A stretch of 64,000 bases of DNA, taken from contig NZ_BBUZ01000031.1 in assembly GCF_001417735.1 (NCBI RefSeq), positions 1-64,000 on the forward strand, written 5' to 3'. The DNA comes from Streptomyces sp. NBRC 110028 (GTDB taxonomy: Bacteria; Actinomycetota; Actinomycetes; Streptomycetales; Streptomycetaceae). Positions 22,960-32,086 of this stretch are shown in pieces. Made by a program: the position numbers and the translations under genes. Each line of letters starts with the position of its first letter. Positions within the stretch are counted from its first letter, which is position 1. Below the pieces are notes generated by a model. It had not been told where the DNA came from. It saw only the letters and a list, made by a program, of their open reading frames with translations, and made no database searches.

Positions 22960-24486
22960 GTGGGGCACGAGATCGATCCGTCCTTCCTCGCGTTGCCGCT
23001 GCGCGCGCTCGCCGACGCGGCGCTCGCGCGGGCGCGGGCGCTGGGGGCCGAGCATGCGGACTTCCGGTTCGAGCGGGTGCGCAGTGCCGCGTGGCGGTTG
23101 CGGGACGCACGGGTCGCCGGGTCGTCCGACACCACGGACCTGGGGTATGCGGTGCGGGTGGTGCACGGGGGGAGTTGGGGGTTCGCGTCCGGGGTGGATC
23201 TGTCGATGGACGCGGCGGCGCGGGTGGCCTCGCGGGCGGTGGCGATGGCGAAGCTGTCGGCCAAGGTGATCGAGGCGGCCGGGTCGGACGAGAGGGTGGA
23301 GCTGGCGGACGAGCCGGTGCACGCGGACCGGACGTGGGTGTCGTCGTACGAGATCGACCCGTTCGAGGTGCCGGACACGGAGAAGACCGGGCTGCTGGCC
23401 GAGTGGAGCGGGCGGCTGCTGGCGGCGGACGGGGTGGCACACGTGGACGCGTCGTTGCTGACCGTCCATGAGAACAAGTTCTACGCGGATACGGCGGGCA
23501 CCACGACCACCCAGCAGCGGGTGCGGCTGCATCCGCAGCTGACCGCGGTGGCGGTGGATCCGGTGAGCGGCGAGTTCGACTCGATGCGGACCCTGGCGCC
23601 GCCGGTCGGGCGGGGCTGGGAGTATCTGACCGGGGCGGGCGGCTGGGACTGGGACGCGGAGCTGGCCGAGCTGCCGGGGCTGCTGGCGGAGAAGATGGCG
23701 GCGCCGTCGGTCGAGCCGGGCTCGTACGACCTGGTGATCGATCCGTCCAATCTGTGGCTGACGATCCATGAGTCGATCGGCCACGCGACCGAGCTGGACC
23801 GGGCGCTGGGGTACGAGGCGGCGTACGCGGGGACGTCGTTCGCGACCTTCGACAAGCTGGGCAGCCTGCGGTACGGCTCGGAGGTCATGAACGTCACCGG
23901 TGACCGGACCGCCGAGCACGGGCTGGCCACGATCGGGTACGACGACGAGGGCGTGGCCGGGCAGTCCTGGGACCTGGTGAGGGACGGCCGGCTGGTGGGG
24001 TATCAGCTGGACCGCCGGATCGCCCGGCTGACGGGTTTCCCGCGGTCCAACGGCTGTGCTTACGCCGATTCGCCGGGCCATGTGCCGGTGCAGCGGATGG
24101 CGAATGTGTCGCTGCGGCCCGACCCCGGCGGGCCGTCCACGGACGGGCTGATCGGCGATGTCGAGAACGGGCTCTATCTGGTCGGTGACCGCTCATGGTC
24201 GATCGATATGCAGCGCTACAACTTCCAGTTCACGGCGCAGCGCGCGTACCGCATCCGGAACGGGGCGCTGGCGGGGCAGGTGCGGGACTTCGCGTACCAG
24301 GCGACGACGACTGATTTCTGGGGCTCGATGACGGCCGTGGGCGGCCCGCAGACGTACGTCCTGCACGGCGCCTTCAACTGCGGCAAGGCCCAGCCCGGCC
24401 AGATCGCGTCCGTCTCGCACGGCTGTCCGTCCGCGCTCTTCCGCGGCGTGAACATCCTCAACACCACCCAGGAGGCGGGAGCATGA
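22960..24486 (+). CDS. tldD: TldD-family metalloprotease
   Basis: A 508-residue TldD/PmbA protein. The zinc motif HESIGHATELD (about 269-274; HExxxH) is intact, as is the conserved IGYDDEGVAGQ and the C-terminal YLVGDRSWSIDMQRYNFQFTAQRAYRI region. TldD pairs with TldE to form a heterodimeric protease that degrades unfolded peptides and matures some ribosomal peptides. GTG 22960 has AAGGGG at good spacing and gives the family length. It overlaps tldE by 4 nt (ATGA). Confidence 0.93.
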   Translation: MGHEIDPSFLALPLRALADAALARARALGAEHADFRFERVRSAAWRLRDARVAGSSDTTDLGYAVRVVHGGSWGFASGVDLSMDAAARVASRAVAMAKLSAKVIEAAGSDERVELADEPVHADRTWVSSYEIDPFEVPDTEKTGLLAEWSGRLLAADGVAHVDASLLTVHENKFYADTAGTTTTQQRVRLHPQLTAVAVDPVSGEFDSMRTLAPPVGRGWEYLTGAGGWDWDAELAELPGLLAEKMAAPSVEPGSYDLVIDPSNLWLTIHESIGHATELDRALGYEAAYAGTSFATFDKLGSLRYGSEVMNVTGDRTAEHGLATIGYDDEGVAGQSWDLVRDGRLVGYQLDRRIARLTGFPRSNGCAYADSPGHVPVQRMANVSLRPDPGGPSTDGLIGDVENGLYLVGDRSWSIDMQRYNFQFTAQRAYRIRNGALAGQVRDFAYQATTTDFWGSMTAVGGPQTYVLHGAFNCGKAQPGQIASVSHGCPSALFRGVNILNTTQEAGA

Positions 24487-25877
24487 GCGTGAAGCCGCAC
24501 GAGATCGTGGAGCGCGCCCTGGAGCTGTCCCGCGCGGACGGCTGTGTGGTGATCGCGAACGAGACGTCGACCGCCAATCTGCGCTGGGCGGGCAACGCGC
24601 TGACCACCAACGGCGTCACCCGGGGCCGCACCCTGACGGTGGTGGCCACCGTGGACGGCGCGGAGGGCACCGCGTCCGGGGTGGTGTCCCGGTCGGCGGT
24701 GACGGCCGAGGAGCTGGAGCCGCTGGTACGGGCCGCCGAGGCGGCCGCGCGGGACGCGGGCCCGGCCGAGGACGCCCAGCCGCTGGTCGGGCCCGGGGCC
24801 GCCGCGCCCGCCTCCCCCGGCTTCACCGACTCCCCCGCCGAGACCTCCTCGGAGGTGTTCGCGGCGTTCGCCCCGGCGCTCGGCGAGGCGTTCGCCCGGG
24901 CCCGCGCGGGCGGCCGGGAGCTGTACGGGTTCGCCAACCATGAGGTGGTCTCCAGCTATCTGGGCACCTCCAGCGGGCTGCGGCTGCGCCATGACCAGCC
25001 GAGCGGCACGCTGGAGCTGAACGCGAAGTCGCCGGACATGACGCGTTCGGCCTGGGCCGGGCGGGCGACCCGCGACTTCGCGGACGTCGACCCGGCCGCG
25101 ATCGACGCCGAGCTGGCCCGGCGGCTGCGCTGGGCCGAGCGGAAGGTCGACCTCCCGGCGGGCCGGTACGAGACGCTGCTGCCCCCGACCGCCGTCGCCG
25201 ATCTGCTGATCTACCAGTTCTGGTCCTCGGCGGCCCGGGACGCGGCGGAGGGCCGTACGGTCTTCAGCAAGCCCGGCGGCGGCACCCGGGTCGGCGACAC
25301 GCTGTCGGACCTGCCGCTGACGCTGCGCAGCGACCCGCGTGAGCCGGGGCTCGAGGCGGCGCCGTTCGTGATCGCGCACTCCTCCGGGGACGACGCGTCG
25401 GTGTTCGACAACGGGCTGCCGCTGCCCGCCACCGACTGGATCCGGGACGGGGTGCTGAAGCACCTGGTCACCACCCGGCACACCGCGGAGCTGACCGGGC
25501 TGCCCCTGGCCCCGGGGATCGACAATCTGATCCTGGACGGGGGCGGCACCCGCTCGCTGGAGGAAATGGCCGCCTCGACCGAGCGGGGCCTGCTGCTGAC
25601 CTGCCTGTGGTACATCCGCGAGGTGGATCCGGCGACCCTGCTGCTGACGGGGCTGACCCGGGACGGGGTGTATCTGGTCGAGGGCGGCGAGGTCGTCGGC
25701 GAGGTGAACAATTTCCGCTTCAACGAGTCGCCGGTGAGCCTGCTGTCCCGCGCCACCGAGGCGGGGCGCACCGAGCCGACGCTGCCGCGCGAGTGGGGCG
25801 ACTACTTCACCCGCGCCGCGATGCCCGCACTGCGGATCCCGGACTTCAACATGAGCTCGGTCAGCAAGGGGGTGTGA
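24483..25877 (+). CDS. tldE: TldE/PmbA-family protein (TldD partner)
   Basis: A 464-residue PmbA/TldE homologue. It lacks the HExxxH motif, as expected for the non-catalytic partner that shapes the TldD active chamber. Family features: SLTVVATVDG-type N-terminal strands, YGFANHEVVSSYLGTSSGLRLRHDQPSGTLELN, and the C-terminal LLLTCLWYIREVDPATLLLTGLTRDGVYLVEGGEVVGEVNNFRFNESP (starts near residue 371). It is translationally coupled to tldD by ATGA overlap. Confidence 0.92.
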   Translation: MSVKPHEIVERALELSRADGCVVIANETSTANLRWAGNALTTNGVTRGRTLTVVATVDGAEGTASGVVSRSAVTAEELEPLVRAAEAAARDAGPAEDAQPLVGPGAAAPASPGFTDSPAETSSEVFAAFAPALGEAFARARAGGRELYGFANHEVVSSYLGTSSGLRLRHDQPSGTLELNAKSPDMTRSAWAGRATRDFADVDPAAIDAELARRLRWAERKVDLPAGRYETLLPPTAVADLLIYQFWSSAARDAAEGRTVFSKPGGGTRVGDTLSDLPLTLRSDPREPGLEAAPFVIAHSSGDDASVFDNGLPLPATDWIRDGVLKHLVTTRHTAELTGLPLAPGIDNLILDGGGTRSLEEMAASTERGLLLTCLWYIREVDPATLLLTGLTRDGVYLVEGGEVVGEVNNFRFNESPVSLLSRATEAGRTEPTLPREWGDYFTRAAMPALRIPDFNMSSVSKGV

Positions 25878-25972
25878 GACCGGCCGGACGATATCGGGAC
25901 TGGCCTCGGGGGACCGGCTAATAGACTGGTCCCCGCCCATCCATCCGCCCTTTGACTCTCCCCAGGAACCCC

Positions 25973-27391
25973 ATGACACGCCTCGGCGCATCCGTCGCCC
26001 GCGCCCGCGAGCTGCTCGACCAGGACCTCTCCTCCGACAAGCCCGTCGAGCAACTGCTCGCCGAGACGTCCGCGCGGCGCTCCCTCGACCTGAGCGACCT
26101 GTCGGCGCAGGAGCAGGCCGAGCTGATCGCCTCCCGTACGGTCGAGGTCCTGCCGGGGGTCAAGGAGCTGGCCGAGCGGATCGAGGAGCGCCGGGCCGTG
26201 GGCCGGGGCCTGGCCATCAAGCTGGGCATCGACCCGACGGCCGCCGATGTGCACCTCGGCCACACCGTGCCGATGATCGTCCTCAACCGCTTCCAGCGGA
26301 TGGGGCACGACGTCACCCTGCTGATCGGTGACTTCACGGCCAAGATCGGCGACCCGTCGGGGCGTACGGCCGAGCGCCCGCCGCTCACCGACGACGACAT
26401 CGCGCGGAACCTCGCGGGCTACCAGCAGCAGGTGCGGCCGTTCTTCGACTTCGGACAGGTCAGCTTCCGGCAGAACAGCGAGTGGCTGGCGCCGTACACC
26501 TTCCCGGAGCTGCTGGGGCTGCTCTCCCAGGTGCCGGTGTCGCAGCTGCTGCAGCGCGAGGACTTCCGCAACCGGCTGGCGTCGGGGTCGGGGCTCACCA
26601 TGTCCGAGCTGCTGTACCCGATCGCGCAGGGCCTGGACTCGGTGGCGCTGGAGAGCGATGTGGAGCTGGGCGGCGCCGATCAGCTGCTCAATCTGCAGAT
26701 GGGCCGCAAGCTGATGGAGCTGCGCGGGCAGCAGCCGCAGCTGGTCGTGACGATGCCGCTGATCGAGGGCACGGACGGCACCGGCGCCAAGATGTCCAAG
26801 TCCAAGGGCAACTACGTGGCGCTCAGCGCGCCCGCCGACGATGTCTTCGGCAAGATCATGTCGATTCCGGACCGGCTGATGAAGCCGTACCTGGAGGCGT
26901 GGACGGAGTGGACGGACGAGGAGATCGCCGCCGTGACCGCCCGGCTGGAGGCGCGGTCGCTGCACCCGATGGACCTCAAGAAGGTGCTGGCGGGCGAGGT
27001 CGTGACGGCGCTGTACGGCGTCGAGGCGGCGATGGCGGCGCGTGCGGGCTTCGTGGCGCAGTTCTCCAAGAAGAGCTTCACCGACGTCGGGACGCTGCCG
27101 GTGGTCGACGCCGCGGAGCACGGCGGTGAGACCATCGCGACCGTGCTGAGCAAGGTCCTGGAGTTCCAGCCGAGCGCGTCGGCGGCCCGCCGGGTCGCCA
27201 AGCAGAACGGTCTGCGGCTGGTCGTGGAGGCCGAGGACGGTCAGCGGGCGATCGTGCTCGCCGAGGCCCAGGCGATCCGGCCGCTGGCCGAGGTGGTCGC
27301 GGAGATGCTGGCGGCCGAGGGGCTCAGCGCGGCCTCCGGCGGGGTCTACCTCAAGGCGGGGCGGAAGATCGCCCAGCTCCAGGGCGTATAG
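25973..27391 (+). CDS. tyrS: Tyrosyl-tRNA synthetase, KMSKS (TyrZ-like) type
   Basis: A 472-residue class Ic aminoacyl-tRNA synthetase charging tRNA-Tyr. The HIGH motif is HLGH (about 94-97) and the KMSKS motif is complete (KMSKSKGNY, about 273), unlike the KFGKS of the E. coli-type enzyme, so it belongs to the TyrZ-like clade. The C-terminal S4-like RNA-binding domain ends GGVYLKAGRKIAQLQGV. An about 60-residue helical N-terminal extension (ASVARARELLDQDLSSDKPV) precedes the catalytic fold. ATG 25973 follows CAGGAAC; a TTG at 25952 is less likely. The 95-nt leader is too short for a T-box. Confidence 0.92.
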   Translation: MTRLGASVARARELLDQDLSSDKPVEQLLAETSARRSLDLSDLSAQEQAELIASRTVEVLPGVKELAERIEERRAVGRGLAIKLGIDPTAADVHLGHTVPMIVLNRFQRMGHDVTLLIGDFTAKIGDPSGRTAERPPLTDDDIARNLAGYQQQVRPFFDFGQVSFRQNSEWLAPYTFPELLGLLSQVPVSQLLQREDFRNRLASGSGLTMSELLYPIAQGLDSVALESDVELGGADQLLNLQMGRKLMELRGQQPQLVVTMPLIEGTDGTGAKMSKSKGNYVALSAPADDVFGKIMSIPDRLMKPYLEAWTEWTDEEIAAVTARLEARSLHPMDLKKVLAGEVVTALYGVEAAMAARAGFVAQFSKKSFTDVGTLPVVDAAEHGGETIATVLSKVLEFQPSASAARRVAKQNGLRLVVEAEDGQRAIVLAEAQAIRPLAEVVAEMLAAEGLSAASGGVYLKAGRKIAQLQGV

Positions 27392-27407
27392 GCGCTGACA
27401 TCCTTGA

Positions 27408-27448
27408 GCGGCGGCCGGTGCGCTTCCACCATGCGCGCCGACCGCCGC
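27408..27448. terminator. Hairpin between tyrS and the GlsB-like gene
   Basis: GCGGCGGCCGGTGCGC pairs with GCGCGCCGACCGCCGC (16 positions with one mismatch and one wobble) across 9 nt, between two convergent stops. Confidence 0.6.
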
Positions 27449-27467
27449 GGCTCCTGGTTCCACGGGC

Positions 27468-27749
27468 TCAGGCCCGCTCTCTCCTGCCGCCGTGGCGGAT
27501 CGTCTGCCACAGCGGCGTGCCGAGGGCGACGATCACGATGGCCCCGGCCAGCTGCAGCAGATGCCGGATCCAGTCGAATCCGCCGGTGTGCCTGACCCCG
27601 ATCCAACCGGCCACCGCATTGCCCACGATGGCCCCGAGAATGCCGTAGACACAGGTCAGCCACAGGGGGATGTCTTGCTTTCCCGGCAGGATCGCCCTGG
27701 CGATCACGCCGAGAATGATTCCTACGACGATCGCCCACAGCCAGTTCAT
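27468..27749 (-). CDS. GlsB/YeaQ/YmgE-family stress membrane protein
   Basis: A 93-residue membrane protein with three hydrophobic segments: WLWAIVVGIILGVIARAIL, LTCVYGILGAIVGNAVAGWIG, and a third near IRHLLQLAGAIVIVALG. The GVIARAILPGKQ and GILGAIVGN motifs define the transglycosylase-associated GlsB family, small general-stress membrane proteins. ATG 27749 has a perfect GGAGG upstream. It is convergent with tyrS. Confidence 0.88.
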   Translation of the reverse strand: MNWLWAIVVGIILGVIARAILPGKQDIPLWLTCVYGILGAIVGNAVAGWIGVRHTGGFDWIRHLLQLAGAIVIVALGTPLWQTIRHGGRRERA

Positions 27750-27963
27750 GTCGCCTCCTGACGCGGCGGGGGATGCGCGTTTCCTCCCAGTGTTCGGCCG
27801 TTTCCACTGCGGCGCATGTCGAAGCGCCCCGTACGTGCCCTGCCGTACGGGCTTCATCACCCGTCGGGGTGCCCCGGTATCGAACCGTATGGGGGCGAGG
27901 CGTAACGTTGAGTACGTATCGGAGCGGGGGGATACCTGCTCGGGGACCAGGTGGTGGAACGTG

Positions 27964-28413
27964 ATGCGGAAGCACAGCGAGACCGAGGTCTTCCGGATCA
28001 CCGGGGCCCGTCAGGGACTGGCCGACGATGTGCGCGGCCGGCAGCGGCGCTATGTGATCTCGATGTCGGTGCGGACGGTGTCGGTCGTGCTGGCGGCCGT
28101 GTTGTGGAACGTCGAGCGCCATGTGGCCATCGTCGCCCTGGTGCTGGGGGTGCTGCTGCCCTATGTGGCGGTCGTGATGGCGAACGCGGGCCGGGAGAAC
28201 GCCCCTTCGCTTCCCACCACGTACATTCCGGCGCCGCTGCGCCCGATGCTGGGCTCCGGCCGGGACGAGAAGCCGTCGGATGCGCCATCGGATGCGGCGC
28301 CACATTCGGCGGCGCATTCGGCGGGGGATTCGGGCCCGGATTCGGCGGGGGCGGAATCCGTCCCGGAAGATGCCGCACATACCAGCGAGGATGGACGCGG
28401 CGGGCACGGCTGA
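27964..28413 (+). CDS. DUF3099-domain membrane protein
   Basis: A 149-residue protein. The N-terminus (SETEVFRITGARQGLADDVRGRQRRYVISMSVRTVSVVLA) is the DUF3099 signature, continuing into two membrane segments (TVSVVLAAVLW and VAIVALVLGVLLPYVAVVMAN). The C-terminal 50 residues are a low-complexity Ser/Asp/Ala/Pro tail (APSDAAPHSAAHSAGDSG). Function unknown. ATG 27964 chosen; GTG 27961 directly before it is equally possible. Confidence 0.82.
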   Translation: MRKHSETEVFRITGARQGLADDVRGRQRRYVISMSVRTVSVVLAAVLWNVERHVAIVALVLGVLLPYVAVVMANAGRENAPSLPTTYIPAPLRPMLGSGRDEKPSDAPSDAAPHSAAHSAGDSGPDSAGAESVPEDAAHTSEDGRGGHG

Positions 28414-28606
28414 CCTGCCGCGTTTGCGGAACCTCAGGAAAACCTCAGATCAATCATGCTGTTCCGGTGCACCGCGCCCTATGCCTCGTGACATACTTCG
28501 TACGCGCTCCGCATCCCCCGTCGGAGCGACGGACCGACGCCGGGCGGCTCCCCCCGTGGCTGCCCGGCGTCGTCATGTCCGCGGCGGTTTCCGTACAGTT
28601 TGCGGT

Positions 28607-28846
28607 GTGAACATCCTCGACACCGCCACCGAGACCGACGCCCCGATCTGCTCCGCCAAGGGCTGCCGCGCCCCCGCCGTCTGGGTGCTGGCCTGGAACA
28701 ACCCCAAGCTCCACACCCCGGAGCGGCGGAAGACCTGGCTGGCGTGCGAGGAGCACCGCGAGCATCTGTCGAACTTCCTCGGCATGCGCGGCTTCCTGAA
28801 GGACGTGGTGACGCTGGAAGAGTGGTCGGCCACCGAAAGCCAGTGA
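28607..28846 (+). CDS. Small conserved Cys/His protein
   Basis: A 79-residue protein. ICSAKGCRAPAVWVLAWNNPKLH and WLACEEHREHLSNFL give a C-x4-C...C-x2-H pattern that could bind zinc. It resembles a short, widely conserved Streptomyces family that has sometimes been mislabelled acetone carboxylase; I see no basis for an enzymatic call. Start is GTG 28607; the frame upstream is non-conserved. It converges with moaA, 34 nt away. Confidence 0.75.
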   Translation: MNILDTATETDAPICSAKGCRAPAVWVLAWNNPKLHTPERRKTWLACEEHREHLSNFLGMRGFLKDVVTLEEWSATESQ

Positions 28847-28880
28847 TCAGCACCCGCTGATCAGCCGCGATCGCCGGTGA

Positions 28881-29870
28881 TCAGCCGCCGATCGCCGACA
28901 TCGGGCGGTCCGGCTGCAGGAACGACGGGTCGTCCAGCCCCGACCCCGCCTTCTTCCCCCACATCGCCAGCCGCCACAGCCGGGCGATCTCCTCGTCCGG
29001 CGCGCCGGAGCGCAGCGCGCCCCGCAGATCGGACTCCTCGCGTGCGAACAGGCAGGTGCGGACCTGTCCGTCGGCGGTGAGCCGGGTGCGGTCGCAGGCG
29101 CGGCAGAAGGGACGGGTGACGGAGGCGATGACGCCGACGCGGGCCGGGCCGCCGTCGACGAGCCAGCGCTCGGCGGGGGCGGAGCCGCGCTCGTCCCCGC
29201 CCTCGGGGGTGAGGGTGAAGCGGGTGCGCAGGCTCTCCAGGATGTCCCCGGCGGTGATCATGCCCTCGCGCTTCCAGCCGTGCTGGGCGTCGAGCGGCAT
29301 CTGCTCGATGAACCGCAGCTCATAGCCGTTGTCCAGGGCCCAGGCGAGCAGATCGGGTGCCTCGTCGCCGTTGAGCCCGGGCATCAGCACGGCGTTGACC
29401 TTGACCGGGGTGAGCCCGGCGGAGTGCGCGGCGGCGAGACCGCGCAGCACGTCGCCGTGGCGCTTGCGCCGGGTCATGGCCTGGAAGACGTCGGGGCGCA
29501 GGGTGTCGAGTGAGACGTTGACCCGGTCCAGACCGGCGTCGCGCAGGGCCGCGGCGGTGCGCTCCAGGCCGATGCCGTTGGTGGTCAGGGACATCTCGGG
29601 ACGCGGGGTGAGGGCGGCGCAGCGCTCGACGATGGAGACGAGGCCGGGGCGCAGCAGCGGCTCACCGCCGGTGAAGCGGACCTCGGTGACGCCGAGGTCG
29701 GTGACGGCTATCCCGATCAGCCGGACGATCTCGTCGTCGGTGAGCAGGTCGGGTTTGGCGAGCCACTGGAGCCCCTCTTCCGGCATGCAGTAGGTACACC
29801 GCAGGTTGCACCTGTCGGTCAGGGAGACACGCAGGTCGGTGGCGACTCGACCATAGGTGTCGATCAGCAT
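28881..29870 (-). CDS. moaA: GTP 3',8-cyclase MoaA
   Basis: A 329-residue radical SAM enzyme that starts molybdenum-cofactor synthesis by rearranging GTP. The N-terminal cluster ligands are Cys21, Cys25 and Cys28 (CNLRCTYC). The C-terminal cluster ligands are in CRACDRTRLTADGQVRTC. SAM-binding GGEPLLRP follows the first cluster by about 50 residues. The protein ends in the essential Gly-Gly (SAIGG). No other moa gene is adjacent. A 100-nt gap separates it from actP on the same strand. Confidence 0.96.
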   Translation of the reverse strand: MLIDTYGRVATDLRVSLTDRCNLRCTYCMPEEGLQWLAKPDLLTDDEIVRLIGIAVTDLGVTEVRFTGGEPLLRPGLVSIVERCAALTPRPEMSLTTNGIGLERTAAALRDAGLDRVNVSLDTLRPDVFQAMTRRKRHGDVLRGLAAAHSAGLTPVKVNAVLMPGLNGDEAPDLLAWALDNGYELRFIEQMPLDAQHGWKREGMITAGDILESLRTRFTLTPEGGDERGSAPAERWLVDGGPARVGVIASVTRPFCRACDRTRLTADGQVRTCLFAREESDLRGALRSGAPDEEIARLWRLAMWGKKAGSGLDDPSFLQPDRPMSAIGG

Positions 29871-29970
29871 GTCGGCGGCCCCTCACGGTTCGCTTGCGTG
29901 CACTGTGGTCAATTGTCCAGCACGGTACGCCAAGGCGATGACATCGAGGGGCCGCCGGGGGCTGTCGGCG

Positions 29971-31590
29971 TCAGTGGGCGCCGTGTCCGGTGAGCGAGCG
30001 GACCTCCAGTTCGGCGTATTTGGCCTTGTCCGGCTCCTCCTTGGAGACGAGGGTGCCCAGCCAGCCCAGCAGGAAGCCCAGCGGGATGGAGATCAGGCCG
30101 GGGTTCTCCAGCGGGAACCAGTGGAAGTCGACGTCCGGGAACATCGAGGTCGGCTTGCCGGAGACGACGGGCGAGAAGAGCACCAGGAAGACGGAGGAGA
30201 TGAGCCCGCCGTAGATCGACCAGAGGGCGCCCTGGGTGGTGAAACGTTTCCAGAAGAGGCTGTAGAGGATGGTCGGCAGGTTGGCGGAGGCGGCGACCGC
30301 GAAGGCGAGGGCGACGAGTCCCGCGACGTTGAGATCGCGGGCGAAGACCCCGAGGACGACGGCGACGGTGCCGATGCCGACGGTGGCCCAGCGGGCGGCC
30401 CCGATCTCCTCCTTCTGGGTCGCCTGGCCCTTGCGGATCACATTGGCGTACAGGTCGTGGGCGAAGGACGACGAGGAGGCGAGGGTGAGCCCGGCGACGA
30501 CGGCGAGGATGGTGGCGAAGGCCACCGCGGAGATCACCGCGAGGAGGATCGCGCCGCCGGTGGAATCCGCGCCGCCGCCGATCTCCTCGGCGAGCAGGGG
30601 TGCCGCGGTGTTGCCGGACTTGTTGGACGCGATGATGGCGTCCCGGTCCAGCAGGGCCGCCGCGCCGAAGCCGAGCGCGATCGTCATCAGGTAGAAGCCG
30701 CCGATGATGCCGATCGCCCAGTTGACCGACTTTCGGGCGGCCTGGGCGGTGGGGACGGTGTAGAAGCGGATGAGGATGTGCGGCAGTCCGGCGGTGCCGA
30801 GGACCAGGGCGATGCCGAGGGAGAGGAAGTCGAGCTTGGAGGTGGCGTTGACCCCGTACTTCAGGCCCGGCTCCAGGAAGGAACTGCCCATGCCGCTGTT
30901 CTTGGCCGCCTCGCCCAGCAGGTGGGAGACGTTGAAGTCGAACTTGAGCAGCACCAGGAAGGTGATCAGGAGCGTTCCCGCGATGAGCAGGACGGCCTTG
31001 ACCATCTGCACCCAGGTGGTGCCCTTCATGCCGCCGATGGTGACGTAGAGCATCATCACCACGCCGACCAGGACGACGATGAGGATCTTCCCGGCCTCGC
31101 TGGTGATGCCCAGCAGCAGCGAGACGAGGACGCCAGCGCCCGCCATCTGGGCCAGCAGGTAGAAGATCGACACGACGATGGTGGAGACGCCCGCGGCGGT
31201 GCGCACCGGGCGCTGGCGCATCCGGTAGGCGAGCACGTCGCCCATCGTGTAGCGGCCGGAGTTGCGCAGTGGTTCGGCGACCAGGAGCAGGGCGACCAGC
31301 CAGGCGACGAGGAAGCCGATGGAGTACAGGAAGCCGTCGTAGCCGGAGAGCGCGATGGCTCCGGCGATACCGAGGAAGGACGCGGCGGACATGTAGTCGC
31401 CGGAGATGGCGAGTCCGTTCTGGAAGCCGGAGAACTGTCTGCCGCCGGCGTAGAAGTCGTTGGCGTCCTTGGTCTGGCGGCCCGCCCAGACGGTGATGCC
31501 CAGGGTCGCCAGGACGAAGACCGTGAAGAGCGTGATGATCAGTGGCCGGTTGTCCGACGCGCTCTCGGCCGCGAGCAGATAGGTGCTCAT
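29971..31590 (-). CDS. actP: Sodium:solute (cation/acetate-type) symporter
   Basis: A 539-residue SSS-family carrier with about 13 membrane segments. Hallmarks: FYAGGRQFSGFQNGLAISGDYMSAASFLGIAG near residues 46-77 (sodium and substrate site) and the GTAGLPHILIRFYTV segment. The resemblance to ActP points to acetate or short-chain monocarboxylates. It overlaps a 48-codon ORF by 4 nt and follows a DUF485 gene, the usual DUF485-actP pairing. ATG 31590 has AAAGGGG upstream. Confidence 0.88.
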   Translation of the reverse strand: MSTYLLAAESASDNRPLIITLFTVFVLATLGITVWAGRQTKDANDFYAGGRQFSGFQNGLAISGDYMSAASFLGIAGAIALSGYDGFLYSIGFLVAWLVALLLVAEPLRNSGRYTMGDVLAYRMRQRPVRTAAGVSTIVVSIFYLLAQMAGAGVLVSLLLGITSEAGKILIVVLVGVVMMLYVTIGGMKGTTWVQMVKAVLLIAGTLLITFLVLLKFDFNVSHLLGEAAKNSGMGSSFLEPGLKYGVNATSKLDFLSLGIALVLGTAGLPHILIRFYTVPTAQAARKSVNWAIGIIGGFYLMTIALGFGAAALLDRDAIIASNKSGNTAAPLLAEEIGGGADSTGGAILLAVISAVAFATILAVVAGLTLASSSSFAHDLYANVIRKGQATQKEEIGAARWATVGIGTVAVVLGVFARDLNVAGLVALAFAVAASANLPTILYSLFWKRFTTQGALWSIYGGLISSVFLVLFSPVVSGKPTSMFPDVDFHWFPLENPGLISIPLGFLLGWLGTLVSKEEPDKAKYAELEVRSLTGHGAH

Positions 31591-31733
31591 GCCGTGCCCC
31601 TTTCCTTCGCCCCGCCGCGGTAGCGGCTGCTCGTCACATCAGCGGCTCCGCCGCGGGCACTGCCGCCCGCGCGGCGCAGAGGCGCGGCTTTGTGTGTCGT
31701 CCGCGGCCGGGCGGCCGCGTGTGCGTCGCTCAT
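31587..31733 (-). CDS. Translationally coupled 48-residue microprotein (candidate)
   Basis: ATG 31733 overlaps the DUF485 stop as ATGA, and the stop overlaps the actP start as ATGA. The frame reads MSDAHAAARPRTTHKAAPLR, then a Gly/Ala/Arg/Ser-rich tail ending SSRYRGGAKERGTA. There is no membrane segment; it is strongly basic. Tight coupling on both sides argues for translation, at least to carry ribosomes from DUF485 to actP. Composition is low-complexity, so it could be only a coupling spacer. Confidence 0.45.
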   Translation of the reverse strand: MSDAHAAARPRTTHKAAPLRRAGGSARGGAADVTSSRYRGGAKERGTA

Positions 31734-32086
31734 GCGTCATCCCCCAGACGGGCCTTGATGGCCTGCGCGCGCGGGTCGAGCTTGGCGGCGGCGTGCCGGG
31801 AGTACCACCAGGCGATCAGGAAGGTGGTCAGGAACTGGGCGAGCCCGAACACCAGAGCGACGTTGATGTTGCCGACGACCCGGGTGCCCATGAAGCCGTC
31901 CGCGTAGTTGGACAGCAGGACGTACAGCAGGTACCAGCTGACGAACCCGATGGTCAGCGGGAAGGCGAACGAGCGGTGTGCGGTGCGCAGTTCGCCGAAC
32001 TCGGGGCTCGCCTGCACCTCGTCGTACGGGGGTCGGTGGTGCTGCCGCTGATCGTCGGGACGATCGCTGGCCGGTGCGGTATCCAC
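31730..32086 (-). CDS. DUF485-domain membrane protein (symporter partner)
   Basis: A 118-residue protein: a Pro/Gln/Asp-rich head, then FGELRTAHRSFAFPLTIGFVSWYLLYVLLSNYADGFMG and VALVFGLAQFLTTFLIAWWYSRHA, two membrane segments of the DUF485 family. It is almost always encoded ahead of SSS acetate symporters and is thought to be an accessory. GTG 32086 has CAGGAGAG upstream. First gene of the DUF485-microprotein-actP operon. Confidence 0.88.
   Translation of the reverse strand: MDTAPASDRPDDQRQHHRPPYDEVQASPEFGELRTAHRSFAFPLTIGFVSWYLLYVLLSNYADGFMGTRVVGNINVALVFGLAQFLTTFLIAWWYSRHAAAKLDPRAQAIKARLGDDA

Noticed and set aside
25878..25972. T-box leader before tyrS
   Set aside because: The gap is 95 nt, too short, and no T-box sequence was seen.
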